From: Rhodanobacter sp. FW104-R8
GTDB lineage: Bacteria; Pseudomonadota; Gammaproteobacteria; Xanthomonadales; Rhodanobacteraceae
Length of the DNA stretch: 64,000 bases
NCBI RefSeq assembly: GCF_001617365.1
Contig: NZ_LVJR01000009.1
Location: forward strand, 1-64,000
Reading direction: 5' to 3'
Under the pieces are notes generated by a model. It was not told the DNA's origin. It saw only the letters and a list, made by a program, of their open reading frames with translations, and did not search any database. The position numbers were made by a program, and so were the translations under genes. Positions 55,511 through 63,520 of this stretch are shown here, piece by piece. Positions within the stretch are counted from its first letter, which is position 1; each line of letters begins with the position of its first letter.

Positions 55511-56683
55511 TCAATCCACCCGGCAGAACACCGCCTTCAGGTAGCGGCCTTCCGGCACGTCGGTGCGGAACGGGTGGTCGGCGCCGGCACCGCGCACTTC
55601 CAGCACCTGGATCTCGCGGCCGGCGTTGAGCGCCACCCGGCGCAGCATCTCCAGGAACTCGCTTTCGCCGACCAGGCCGGTGCACGAGCAGGTCAGCAGC
55701 AGGCCGCCGGGCGGGATGATGTCCAGCGCCATGCGGTTCATCGCGAAGTATTTCTTCAGCGCGTCCATCACCTTGCTGCGATCGCGGGTGAGCTTGGCCG
55801 GGTCGAGGATCACCGCGTCGTAGCGCTCGCCGCGCGCTACCGCCGCGCGCACCCAGTCGAAGATGTCGGCCTGCTCGAATGTCACCGCGACGTTGTTGGC
55901 GGCGGCATTGGCGCGGGCGACTTCGAGGATGCCGGCGTCGAGATCCACGCCGACCGCCGCGCGCGCGCCGGCCGCCATCGCGTGCACGGCGAAGCCGCCG
56001 GCGTTGCAGCACAGGTCGAGCACACGGCGGCCCTTCGCCAGTTCGGCGAAGCGTTTGCGGTTGTCGCGCTGGTCGGCGAAGAAGCCGGTCTTGTGGCCCA
56101 GGCCGGGCGCGGCGTGGAAGCGCAGCCCGTGCTCATGCACCTCGAACGGCGCGGGCACCTCGGGGCTGCGGCAGTCGAACGATTCCTGCTTCTGCACGTG
56201 CGACTCGGCGAACCAGTAAAGCTGCGCGTCGGGAAAGTGCGCCAGCAGGGCGGCATGGATCGCCTCGCGGAAACGCCACATGCCGGCGGCGAAGTATTCG
56301 ATCACCAGGACGTCGGCGTAGCGGTCGACGATCAGGCCGGACAGGCCGTCGCCCTCGCTGTGCACCACGCGCCAGGCGTCGCTGACGGCATCCAGTCGCA
56401 GCCAGTCGCGGCGCAGCTGCACGGCGCGGGCAAGGCGCGCGGAGATCCAGTCGGCATCGATGCCGGCGTCCGGATGCGCATCGAGCAGGCGCAGCGCGAT
56501 GCGCGCGTGGCCGTTCCAGAACGCGCGGCCGACGAAACGGCCCTTCGCATCGTGCACCGCGACCAGGCTGCCCGGCGGCAGCTTCTGCTCCGGCTTGTGC
56601 AGCTGCGCCGACCATACCCACGGGTGGCCGGGGCTGCGGTCGGATTTCAGGCGGATGACGGGGAGCGCGGCGGGTATGTTCAT
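55511..56683 (-). CDS. rlmI: 23S rRNA m5C1962 methyltransferase RlmI-type
   Basis: 390 residues: N-terminal PUA domain (IRLKSDRSPGHPWVWSAQLH, GRFVGRAFWN), central EEHEAD-like domain and C-terminal Rossmann methyltransferase with VLDLCCNAGGFAVHAM, VGVDLDAGILEVARANA, and the catalytic-region DPAKLTRDRSK and LLTCSCTGLV. Methylates C1962 of 23S rRNA with SAM. Ends at a canonical FCRVD tail. Strong family match. Confidence 0.9.
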   Translation of the reverse strand: MNIPAALPVIRLKSDRSPGHPWVWSAQLHKPEQKLPPGSLVAVHDAKGRFVGRAFWNGHARIALRLLDAHPDAGIDADWISARLARAVQLRRDWLRLDAVSDAWRVVHSEGDGLSGLIVDRYADVLVIEYFAAGMWRFREAIHAALLAHFPDAQLYWFAESHVQKQESFDCRSPEVPAPFEVHEHGLRFHAAPGLGHKTGFFADQRDNRKRFAELAKGRRVLDLCCNAGGFAVHAMAAGARAAVGVDLDAGILEVARANAAANNVAVTFEQADIFDWVRAAVARGERYDAVILDPAKLTRDRSKVMDALKKYFAMNRMALDIIPPGGLLLTCSCTGLVGESEFLEMLRRVALNAGREIQVLEVRGAGADHPFRTDVPEGRYLKAVFCRVD

Positions 56684-56708
56684 CCGCGCATGATAGCCGG
56701 TGCTTTGC

Positions 56709-56814
56709 TCCTCCCCTGCTGCGCAGGGGAGGCCGGGAGGGGTTGCTCGAGCTGGCGTGGAAGATCAAGAGTGAACCCCACCCCAGCCATCCCCTGCTTC
56801 GCAGGGGATGGAGC
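56709..56814. repeat. C-rich palindrome pair
   Basis: CTCCCCTGCTGCGCAGGGGAG and, 70 bp on, CATCCCCTGCTTCGCAGGGGATG: two hairpins of the family also seen at 36752-36844. It occupies the gap between rlmI and the 56823 gene. Confidence 0.8.
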
Positions 56815-56822
56815 AGAGCGCA

Positions 56823-57260
56823 TCAGCGCAGGCGCAGCACCAGCCACGACAGCAGCGCCAGCAGGTTGAGGCCCAGCCGCGACACGGCCGGTCCGGCCAT
56901 CGCCAGCACGAAGCCCTGGCTGCCGAAGTGCCAGTCGATGCCCAGCCGCGGCGCGGCCTGCAGGGTGGCGTACACGTTGACGAAGGCGCCACAGTGCAGC
57001 GCGTAGCTGAAGATGGGCGTGGCGATCAGCGGCAGCTGAAGCAGCTGCGCCCAGCGCGACAGCCGCACGCCGCCTTCGCCGCCTTCCAGCAGCAGCACGC
57101 CGGCGACCAGTACGAAGCCGTACAGGAGCAGGCCGATCAGCGCGAGGATGCTGTCGTGGGTCGAGCCCAGCGGCAGCAGGCGGCGCAGCATCACCGCTAC
57201 GCCGTACAGGCCGCCGGCGACTTCGAGGATGCCGATCAGGCGAAAGAGAAAATTGCGCAC
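56823..57260 (-). CDS. Hypothetical integral membrane protein, 145 aa
   Basis: Four predicted helices (LFRLIGILEVAGGLYGVAVM, ILALIGLLLYGFVLVAGVLL, LLQLPLIATPIFSYALHCGA, LGLNLLALLSWLVLRL). No recognised family or catalytic motif. Single gene on its strand between rlmI and the ygiC homologue. Function unknown. Confidence 0.7.
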   Translation of the reverse strand: MRNFLFRLIGILEVAGGLYGVAVMLRRLLPLGSTHDSILALIGLLLYGFVLVAGVLLLEGGEGGVRLSRWAQLLQLPLIATPIFSYALHCGAFVNVYATLQAAPRLGIDWHFGSQGFVLAMAGPAVSRLGLNLLALLSWLVLRLR

Positions 57261-57351
57261 GCGTGGCCCCGTTCAAAAGACGCAAGCTTAGCCGAGCAGG
57301 GCCGGCGTGATTTGCGTGGGCGTCGCGATTTTCCGCGAATGGCGAGGCGGC

Positions 57352-58533
57352 TCAGGCGATCAGCACGCCGCGCGCTTCCTCGACGATGGCATGTGGCACG
57401 AAGCGGGCGCTGTCCCGGGTGACCAGCGAATCGTCCTCGCGGATGCCGATGCCGCAGGCACGGTCGCCGACGACCCAACTGCCGATCAGCGGATAGTGGC
57501 CATCGAAGCCGGGCAGCGGGTGGCAGGCCTGGCGAATGCACGGGCCGTCGCGGTACGGACCGTCGGTGCGCAGTTCGCGGCCGTCGTCCAGGTGCATCGT
57601 GATGTTGGCGCCTTCGCGCGAGTGCAGCGGCTTGCGCACCCAGCCGCGCGGCAACTCGCCGCCGCCGTCGAACTCGGCCGGCAGCAGGTTCGGGTGGTCG
57701 CGATGCGCCTCCCACAGCAGCGGCAGGATGCCCTTGTTGCTGAGCAGCGCCTTCCACGGCGGCTCGATCAACTGCAGGCCGGAGCGCGGCAGGCAGGCGC
57801 CGAACGATTCGCGGAACATGTCCTCCAGCGGATACAGCTTGAACAGGCAGCCGATCACCTGGTCGTCGAGGTCGGTGAAACGGCCGTCGGCGGACACGCC
57901 GATGTCCTCGATGGCGAGGGTGCCGCAGTCGATGCCCGCCTGCAGCGCGCAATCGCGCAGGTAGGCGACGGTGCCCTGGTCTTCCGCCGAATCGCGCACG
58001 GCGGCGAAGTGGAACGGCCGCGCGATGCCGCGCGCGATGGTGCCGAACGCCTCCACCAGTGACTCGTAGATCGAGTTGAACTGATCGCTGCCGGCCGGCA
58101 GCTGGCCGCGCGCTAGCTGGTCCTCCAGCCATTGCCACTGGAAGAACGCGGCCTCGAACAGCGAGGTGGGCGTGTCGTAGTTCAACTCATAGAGCTTGGC
58201 CGGGCCGTTGCCGCCGTAGGCAAAGTCCATGCGGCCGTACAGGTGCGGCTGGCGCTCGCGCCAGCTCTGCGCGATCCAGTCGCGATACGGCTCGGGGATC
58301 GCCAGCTGCTGCATGTGCTGCTCGCTGCCCACGATGCGCTCGACCATGTCCAGTGCCATCGCGTGCAGTTCCTCGGTGGGCGCCTCGATGCCGTCCTCGA
58401 TCTCGCGCAGGGTGAACGCGTAGTACGCCGACTCGTCCCAGTACGGCGCGTCGTCGATGGTGTGGAAGCCGAAGCCGCAGGCGGCGGCCTTCGCGCGCCA
58501 GTCGGGGCGTTCGGCCGTGGCGATGCGGCGCAT
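57352..58533 (-). CDS. ygiC: Glutathionylspermidine synthase-like ATP-grasp protein (YgiC)
   Basis: 393 residues, the length of YgiC, i.e. the C-terminal synthetase half of glutathionylspermidine synthase without the amidase. Motifs: YWDESAYYAFT, GRMDFAYGGNGPAKLYELNY-like core, NYDTPTSLFEAAFFQW, and the ATP-grasp loop RKPLHSREGANI with late IGSWVVGDRACGIGIREDDS. The true reaction of stand-alone YgiC is not established. ATG overlaps the ygiB stop by one base, and the ygiB-ygiC pairing is conserved. Confidence 0.88.
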   Translation of the reverse strand: MRRIATAERPDWRAKAAACGFGFHTIDDAPYWDESAYYAFTLREIEDGIEAPTEELHAMALDMVERIVGSEQHMQQLAIPEPYRDWIAQSWRERQPHLYGRMDFAYGGNGPAKLYELNYDTPTSLFEAAFFQWQWLEDQLARGQLPAGSDQFNSIYESLVEAFGTIARGIARPFHFAAVRDSAEDQGTVAYLRDCALQAGIDCGTLAIEDIGVSADGRFTDLDDQVIGCLFKLYPLEDMFRESFGACLPRSGLQLIEPPWKALLSNKGILPLLWEAHRDHPNLLPAEFDGGGELPRGWVRKPLHSREGANITMHLDDGRELRTDGPYRDGPCIRQACHPLPGFDGHYPLIGSWVVGDRACGIGIREDDSLVTRDSARFVPHAIVEEARGVLIA

Positions 58534-59072
58534 CAGCCGCCGATGCCGCGGCTGCTGCCGGAGCTGCCGAAGCCGGAACGGCTGACCGTGACCGCGCGGT
58601 TCGGCGTGGCGTTGACCGGCACCATCGCGGTGCCGGTGCCGCCGCGGTAGACGCCGCCGGCACCGGCGGCCGGGCGCTGCCAGCCGCCGTTGCTGTCGCG
58701 GAACGCCGGCGCGCTGTTGAAGCCGTTGGCGGCCACGCCGTTGCGCGACATCATCTGCGACAGGAAGAAGCCGGTCATCAGCGGGCCGAAGAACGAATGA
58801 TTGGCGCCGTCGCTGCGTTCGGCGCACTGCTCCTTGCCGTAGCTGGCCTCGCACGCCTCGCGGTTGGCGAAGCGCGGCGCGCTGGCCGTCGCATCCTGCT
58901 GCGCCTTGGCGAACGCCTGCCGGCAGGTGGCGCTGTCGTTGGTCTGCGCCACGCAGGCCTCGACCGAGGTGTACAGGCCCTCGCGCGACGCGCTTTCGCT
59001 GCGATCGCAGGCGGTCAGCAACAACGGAGCCGTGCTCATCAGCAGCAGGGCGGCGGTGCGGGATCGTTTCAT
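58533..59072 (-). CDS. ygiB: DUF1190 lipoprotein (YgiB)
   Basis: 179 residues: lipobox LLLTAC (Cys22), then the DUF1190 domain with SVEACVAQTNDSATCRQAFA and REACEASYGKEQCAERSDG disulfide-type Cys pairs, and a Gly/Ser-rich tail SRSGFGSSGSSRGIGG. Predicted outer or inner membrane lipoprotein of unknown function, co-transcribed with ygiC. The ATG at 59072 (MKRSRT) is preferred to one five codons upstream. Confidence 0.87.
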   Translation of the reverse strand: MKRSRTAALLLMSTAPLLLTACDRSESASREGLYTSVEACVAQTNDSATCRQAFAKAQQDATASAPRFANREACEASYGKEQCAERSDGANHSFFGPLMTGFFLSQMMSRNGVAANGFNSAPAFRDSNGGWQRPAAGAGGVYRGGTGTAMVPVNATPNRAVTVSRSGFGSSGSSRGIGG

Positions 59073-59157
59073 GGGCACGCTCGGCAAGGTATCCGGCCAA
59101 GCATGCCTGCTTGCGCGGGCGGAAGGAAGTTCTTGCGGATACCCGGAACGGAAACGG

Positions 59158-59243
59158 TAGGAGCCCGCTCGCGGGCGATGCTCCTGTTTCGATGATTCGG
59201 GCGAAGATCAGAACAACAGCATCGCCCGCGAGCGGGCTCCTAC
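59158..59243. repeat. GTAGGAGCCCGCTCGCGGGC-type REP pair
   Basis: GTAGGAGCCCGCTCGCGGGC plus GATGCT and an inverted copy ending at 59243: 26-bp arms. It shares the GTAGGAGC head with other pairs, but the stem body differs. Confidence 0.88.
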
Positions 59244-59267
59244 GGATATGTCTCCGGCGCACCGGGC

Positions 59268-60215
59268 CTAGCCGAGCGCGTCGGCCAGCTCATGCAGGTC
59301 GGCGACGTGCTGTTCCCACCAGCGCGATTCGGCGGCGAACGGGAACGCGGCGGGGAAGGCCGGGTCGTGCCAGCGCGCGGCGATCCAGCCGGCGTAGTGC
59401 AGCTGGCGCATCGCGCGCAACGCCGGGACCAGTGCCAGCTCGGCGTGGTCGAACGGGCGGAACTGCCGGTAGCCCTCGAGCACGGCGTCCATCGCGCGTT
59501 CGTCGTTGGCGAGCATCCACAGGTCCTGCACTGCCGGGCCGCTGCGCGCGTCGTCGAAATCGACGAAGTGCGGGCCGGCGTCGGTCCACAGCACGTTGCC
59601 GGGATGGCAGTCGCCGTGCAGGCGCAGCTGCCGCACCGGGCCGACCGCTTCCAGACGCGCGGCGATCGCCGCATCCAGCCGCGTCGCCGCGGCGTGGTAA
59701 TTCGCCTGCAGCGAGGCCGGCAGCAGGGACGAATCGAGCACCGCGCGCATCGGCTGCCGCACCATCGTGTCGCGGTCGAGCCGGTCGCGATGCGCGAACG
59801 GCTGCCGGCCGCCGATCAGGTGCAGGCGCGCAATCAGCCGGCCCAGCCATTGCAGTTGGTCCAGTGCCTCCAGTTCCGGGGCGCGGCCACCGCGGCGCGG
59901 GGTCAGCGCATAGCGGAAGCCGCCATGCTGCAGCAGGGTGCGGCCGCCGAAGGCGAGCGGCGCCACCACCGGCAGCTCGGCGTCGGCCAGTTCCTGCGTG
60001 AACGCATGTTCCTCGATGATCGCCGCATCACTCCAGCGGCCGGGTCGGTAGAACTTCGCGATCACCGGCGAAGCGTCTTCCAAGCCCACTTGCCACACCC
60101 GGTTCTCGTAGCTGTTCAGCGCCAGCAGCCGGCCGTCCGGCCACAGGCCGCAGGTGCCGACCGCGTCGAGCACCAGGTCGGGGGTGAGGCTGGCGTACGG
60201 CGTGTCGGCTGCCAT
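59268..60215 (-). CDS. srkA: Stress response kinase SrkA (YihE/RdoA)
   Basis: 315 residues of the choline-kinase-like fold. YihE-type Ser/Thr kinase active in envelope-stress survival. Motifs: N-terminal YENRVWQVGLEDASPVIAKF with nucleotide-binding Lys, catalytic LRLHGDCHPGNVLWTD (HGDxHxxN), and metal-binding FVDFDDARSGPAVQDLWM. In E. coli the gene precedes dsbA; no dsbA is adjacent here. Confidence 0.92.
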   Translation of the reverse strand: MAADTPYASLTPDLVLDAVGTCGLWPDGRLLALNSYENRVWQVGLEDASPVIAKFYRPGRWSDAAIIEEHAFTQELADAELPVVAPLAFGGRTLLQHGGFRYALTPRRGGRAPELEALDQLQWLGRLIARLHLIGGRQPFAHRDRLDRDTMVRQPMRAVLDSSLLPASLQANYHAAATRLDAAIAARLEAVGPVRQLRLHGDCHPGNVLWTDAGPHFVDFDDARSGPAVQDLWMLANDERAMDAVLEGYRQFRPFDHAELALVPALRAMRQLHYAGWIAARWHDPAFPAAFPFAAESRWWEQHVADLHELADALG

Positions 60216-60240
60216 CAGGTACCGTGCCTTTTGTGGTTGC

Positions 60241-60295
60241 CTCCTCTCCCTCCGGGAGAGGATTGTGACCGGAGGAAATCCCCTTGCGGGAAGGT
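60241..60295. repeat. Intergenic C-rich inverted repeats
   Basis: CCTCTCCCTCCGGGAGAGG hairpin (60243-60261) followed by CCGGAGGAAATCCCCTTGCG and GGGAAGGTGAGGG, a degenerate member of the C-rich palindrome family in the gap between srkA and the thioesterase gene. Confidence 0.6.
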
Positions 60296-60326
60296 GAGGG
60301 AGCGGGTTTTCGCAGAAAAACCACGC

Positions 60327-60767
60327 TCAACGTACGCCCATGCCGCGTGCCGGGATCACCGCCATGGTGATGCGCGAGATGCACACCAGCGCGCCTTCCT
60401 CGTTCTCGATGCGGATCTCCCACACCTGGGTGGTGCGGCCGATGTGCAGCGCCCTCGCGGTGCCGGTCACGGTGCCGCTGCGCACGCCGCGCACGTGGTT
60501 GGCGTTGATATCGAGCCCGACTGCCAGTTCCTTCCCGGGGTCCAGCGTGAGCATCGCCGCGGTGCTGCCCAGCGTCTCGGCCAGCGCCACCGAGGCGCCG
60601 CCGTGCAGCAGGCCGTACGGCTGGTGGGTGCGCGAATCGACCGGCATGCTGCCGGCCAGCCAGTCGTCGCCGACCGCGGTGATGCGGATGCCCAGCGTCT
60701 CCATCATGGTGTTGGCGCTCCAGCCGTTGAGGCGGGCGAGGTCGGTGGGTTGTTTCCAGAGGCTCAT
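60327..60767 (-). CDS. Hotdog-fold thioesterase (PaaI/MenI/EntH-like)
   Basis: 146 residues. Catalytic helix signature PYGLLHGGASVALAETLGS with the HGG motif and the Glu of YbgC/PaaI-type enzymes, plus the NANHVRGVRSGTVTGTAR strand. Hydrolyses acyl-CoA or aryl-CoA esters; length and LARLNGWSANTMMETLGI start suit the YdiI/EntH group. Divergent from the ferredoxin-reductase fusion gene. Confidence 0.88.
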   Translation of the reverse strand: MSLWKQPTDLARLNGWSANTMMETLGIRITAVGDDWLAGSMPVDSRTHQPYGLLHGGASVALAETLGSTAAMLTLDPGKELAVGLDINANHVRGVRSGTVTGTARALHIGRTTQVWEIRIENEEGALVCISRITMAVIPARGMGVR

Positions 60768-60821
60768 CGTTGATTCCTTCGGTGCGAGGCCGCATTGTTG
60801 TCCGCTGCGATCGCCGCGACA

Positions 60822-61883
60822 ATGCACCTGGTGTTTACCGTCACCCTCAAATCTTCCGGCCGCCGGTTCTCGGTGGCCCCCGGCGAAACCGTGCTGGAAG
60901 CGGCGCAGCGCGCCGGCGTGGCGTTGCCGTATTCGTGCCGGGCCGGCGTCTGCGGCAGCTGCAAGGCGATCTTGCTGGAGGGGCGCTGCGACTACCCGCG
61001 CAACCCGCCGCGGGCGCTGGATGCGGGCGCACTGGCGCAGCATGCGGTGCTGCTGTGCCAGGCGGTGCCGGCCAGCGACCTGCTGCTGGAGGCGCGCGAG
61101 GTCCCCTCGGTGGAGGACATCGCGCGACGCCAGCTCGACATGGTGGTGGCGGAGAAATGGCGGCTGGCGAACGAAGTCATCGGCCTGCGCCTGCTGCCGG
61201 CCCACGGCGAGCGCCGGCTGAAGCGGCTGCCGGGGCAGTACGTGGACGTGCTGCTCGACGACGGCCGGCGCCGCCCGTTCTCGGTCGCCAACGGCCCGCG
61301 CGACGACGGCATGATCGAACTGCACGTGCGGCACGTCGCCGGCGGCGGCTTCACCTCGTGGGTCAGCGACCGGCTGCAGGTGGGCGACCGGCTGCGCATC
61401 GAGGGGCCGCTGGGCACCTTCGTGCCGCGCGAGGATTCCGAGCGGCCGATGATCTTCATGGCCGGCGGCACCGGCTTCGCCCCGGTCAAGGCGATCGTGG
61501 AGCACTTCATCGCGCTGGGCACGCGCCGGCCGATGCGGGTGTACTGGGGCGCACGCAGCGCAGCCGGGCTGTACCTGCGCACGCTGGCCGAATACTGGGC
61601 GCGCGAGCTGCCGAACCTACGTTTCTGCCCGGTCGTTTCCGACCCGGCGCGGGCCGACGGCCTGCGTACGGGACTGGTGCACGAAGCGGTGCTGCTGGAC
61701 CAGGCCGACCTGTCCGGCCACGACCTGTACATGAGCGGCCCGCCGGTGATGATCGACGCCGCGCATCCGCGATTCCTCGCTGCGGGCCTGCCGGAGGAGC
61801 GGCTCTACTACGACTCGTTCGAATACGCGCCGGACGTGCTGGCGCAGATCCTCGCCGGGCGCGCCGGCATCCACGACCGGTAG
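60822..61883 (+). CDS. 2Fe-2S ferredoxin / FAD-NAD(P)H reductase fusion
   Basis: 353 residues. N-terminal plant-type ferredoxin domain (about 1-95) with CRAGVCGSCK and the distal Cys in AVLLCQAV; then the FNR module with RPFSVANGP (FAD), AGGTGFAPVKAIVEHF (NAD(P)) and the YDSFEYAPD C-terminus. Homologues are annotated as CDP-6-deoxy-delta-3,4-glucoseen reductase (AscD-like), but they serve several oxygenase or reductase partners. No sugar-pathway gene is near, so the partner is unknown. Its TAG stop lies inside the REP arm. Confidence 0.87.
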   Translation: MHLVFTVTLKSSGRRFSVAPGETVLEAAQRAGVALPYSCRAGVCGSCKAILLEGRCDYPRNPPRALDAGALAQHAVLLCQAVPASDLLLEAREVPSVEDIARRQLDMVVAEKWRLANEVIGLRLLPAHGERRLKRLPGQYVDVLLDDGRRRPFSVANGPRDDGMIELHVRHVAGGGFTSWVSDRLQVGDRLRIEGPLGTFVPREDSERPMIFMAGGTGFAPVKAIVEHFIALGTRRPMRVYWGARSAAGLYLRTLAEYWARELPNLRFCPVVSDPARADGLRTGLVHEAVLLDQADLSGHDLYMSGPPVMIDAAHPRFLAAGLPEERLYYDSFEYAPDVLAQILAGRAGIHDR

Positions 61884-61952
61884 GAGCGCACCCTGTGCGC
61901 GATGGCTCTTTTGCGAGGCAAAGAGCCATCGCGCACAGGGTGCGCTCCTACC
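61879..61952. repeat. GTAGGAGC-type REP pair overlapping two stop codons
   Basis: Arms of about 34 bp, GGTAGGAGCGCACCCTGTGC... and inverted copy, loop CGAGG. The TAG in GGTAGGAG (61881-61883) is the stop of the reductase gene, and the mirror TAG (61950-61948) is the stop of the rhodanese gene. Confidence 0.93.
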
Positions 61953-62391
61953 GGCCCTTGGCCACCGGCAGCTGCGCCGCGTGCCAGGCCAGCACGCCGC
62001 CGCCCAGGGTGTAGACCTTGCCGAAGCCGGCCTTAATCAGGCGCTGCGAAGCCTTCAGCGAGTTGCCGCGGCCGTCCTTGTCCATCACCACCACCGGCAG
62101 TTCCTTCGCCTTGGCCAGGTCCTTGTGCTCCGGGTCGAACTGGCTCATCGCCACGTGCCTGGCGCCGGGCACGTGCATCTTCTCGAACTCGGCGATCGCC
62201 GACAGGTCGATCAGCAGCGGGCTCTCGCGGTTGATCAGCTGGGTCAGGCCGGCCGGGCTCAGCTCCTTCACCTTGCTGAACAGCGTGCTGACCTGGATCA
62301 CGATCAACGCCAGCAGCAGGATCACGAACAGGGCCGACAAGGCCGCATGGTTGCCGACAAATTCGGGCAGCTTGTGCAGGAAATCGTTCAT
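61948..62391 (-). CDS. Membrane-anchored rhodanese-fold protein, probably inactive
   Basis: 147 residues: N-terminal membrane helix (ALSALFVILLLALIVIQV) then a rhodanese domain (ELSPAGLTQLINRESPLLID, HVPGARHVAMSQFD, AGFGKVYTLGGGVLAWHAAQ). This matches the YibN architecture. The active-site loop reads VVVMDKDGRGNS, residues 101-111, with no Cys at the catalytic position, so sulfur transfer is unlikely. Cys is absent from the whole mature domain. The role may be structural or binding. Confidence 0.87.
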   Translation of the reverse strand: MNDFLHKLPEFVGNHAALSALFVILLLALIVIQVSTLFSKVKELSPAGLTQLINRESPLLIDLSAIAEFEKMHVPGARHVAMSQFDPEHKDLAKAKELPVVVMDKDGRGNSLKASQRLIKAGFGKVYTLGGGVLAWHAAQLPVAKGR

Positions 62392-62486
62392 CGTCAGTCC
62401 ACTTCGCGCGCGCGGCGCCGATCCGGGTAAACCGGCGATTATACGGGTATGCCGCGGCCGCCGCGGCCCGGCGCCTGTCCGGGCGC

Positions 62487-62903
62487 TCAGTCCTGCGTGA
62501 TGTCCGGCAGCCCGCTGGTCAGCCACCAGTGCTTGGTCTTCTCGTCGTAGTGCCAGGTCTGGCGGTCGACGACGCTGCGCTCGGACTGGGTGTGGACGTT
62601 GATCAGGTTGATCAGCACCGTCTGCTGCACGTCGAAGTCGCCGCTCGGCACCGGGCCGGCGCCGTCGTCGTACTCGCTTACCCGTACCTGCTGGTAGCGC
62701 GCCAGGTCGAGCGTGCTGAGCGGGTGGGCGGCGCGGCGGGACGGTTCGATGAACTGCGCCGCGCTGCGGAAGTCGCCCCAGCGCAGCGTGCTGCCATAGG
62801 CCTTCAGCGTGGTGGTCAGCTCGTCGCTGCGGGTCTTGGTGGCGCAACCGGCCAGCGCCGGCAGCATGGACAGCGCGACAAGCAGGCTCAGGATGCGGCG
62901 CAT
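62487..62903 (-). CDS. Hypothetical lipoprotein, 138 aa
   Basis: Signal with lipobox LAGC (Cys19 region of MLPALAGCATKTRSDELTTT). The mature part is a small alpha/beta domain with RWGDFRSAAQFIEPSRRAA, and conserved-looking aromatic end TKHWWLTSGLPDITQD. Similar small lipoproteins occur across Xanthomonadales with no known function. ATG at 62903 chosen because it starts the signal; an upstream ATG is in frame. Confidence 0.8.
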   Translation of the reverse strand: MRRILSLLVALSMLPALAGCATKTRSDELTTTLKAYGSTLRWGDFRSAAQFIEPSRRAAHPLSTLDLARYQQVRVSEYDDGAGPVPSGDFDVQQTVLINLINVHTQSERSVVDRQTWHYDEKTKHWWLTSGLPDITQD

Positions 62904-62958
62904 GGTCTTCCTCCCCGATGGATATCCGGCCATTCTGCCCCAAGTGGCGGCGGACGAC

Positions 62959-63432
62959 TCAGGCACGCCGCTTGGCGACGAAGCGGGCGGCCAGGGTGGC
63001 GGCGGGCCGGCCGTCGTCGTCGGGCACCACGCAGTCCACGCCGATGCGCGCCTTGCCGCGGGCGGCCAGCGTGTCGAAGAAGGTGGCCCAGTCGGCGTGT
63101 GCGGCGAGCCGCGCCTCGCTGTGGAAGTCCCGCCACAGCGGCGCCAGGTAGCGCACGGCCGACTCGGCCACGAACACGTCGCAGTCGAGGCCGCGCCGGC
63201 GCAGCGCCAGTTCCACCAGCGCCCAGCCGCTCAGGGTCATCAGGCTGACCAGGCTGCCGCCGAACGCGCAGCCCTTGTCGTTCACGTTCGGCGCCAGCGG
63301 CGCGCGCAGGCCGAGGAAATCGTCTCCGCAGCCGGCCAGCTGCAGGTCCATCGCGTGGGCCAGCGGGATCTCGTTGCGGATGAATGCGATCAGTTGTCGG
63401 GCAGGTGTCGCGTCGTCGTCGAGGGTACTCAC
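62959..63432 (-). CDS. Thioesterase-domain protein (YiiD C-terminal type)
   Basis: 157 residues, hotdog fold of the YiiD_C family: NVNDKGCAFGGSLVSLMTLS with the family's central helix and ESAVRYLAPLWRDFHSEARL strand pair. No N-terminal acetyltransferase domain, unlike E. coli YiiD (FabY). Substrate unknown. Divergent from hemD by 88 bp. Confidence 0.8.
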   Translation of the reverse strand: MSTLDDDATPARQLIAFIRNEIPLAHAMDLQLAGCGDDFLGLRAPLAPNVNDKGCAFGGSLVSLMTLSGWALVELALRRRGLDCDVFVAESAVRYLAPLWRDFHSEARLAAHADWATFFDTLAARGKARIGVDCVVPDDDGRPAATLAARFVAKRRA

Positions 63433-63520
63433 GTGATCGGGGATTCGCGGGAAGGGAAGCCCGTCAGTGTAGGGCCACCGCTACACTGGGGCCATCACAG
63501 TGAAGGGACGCGGTGCGCGG

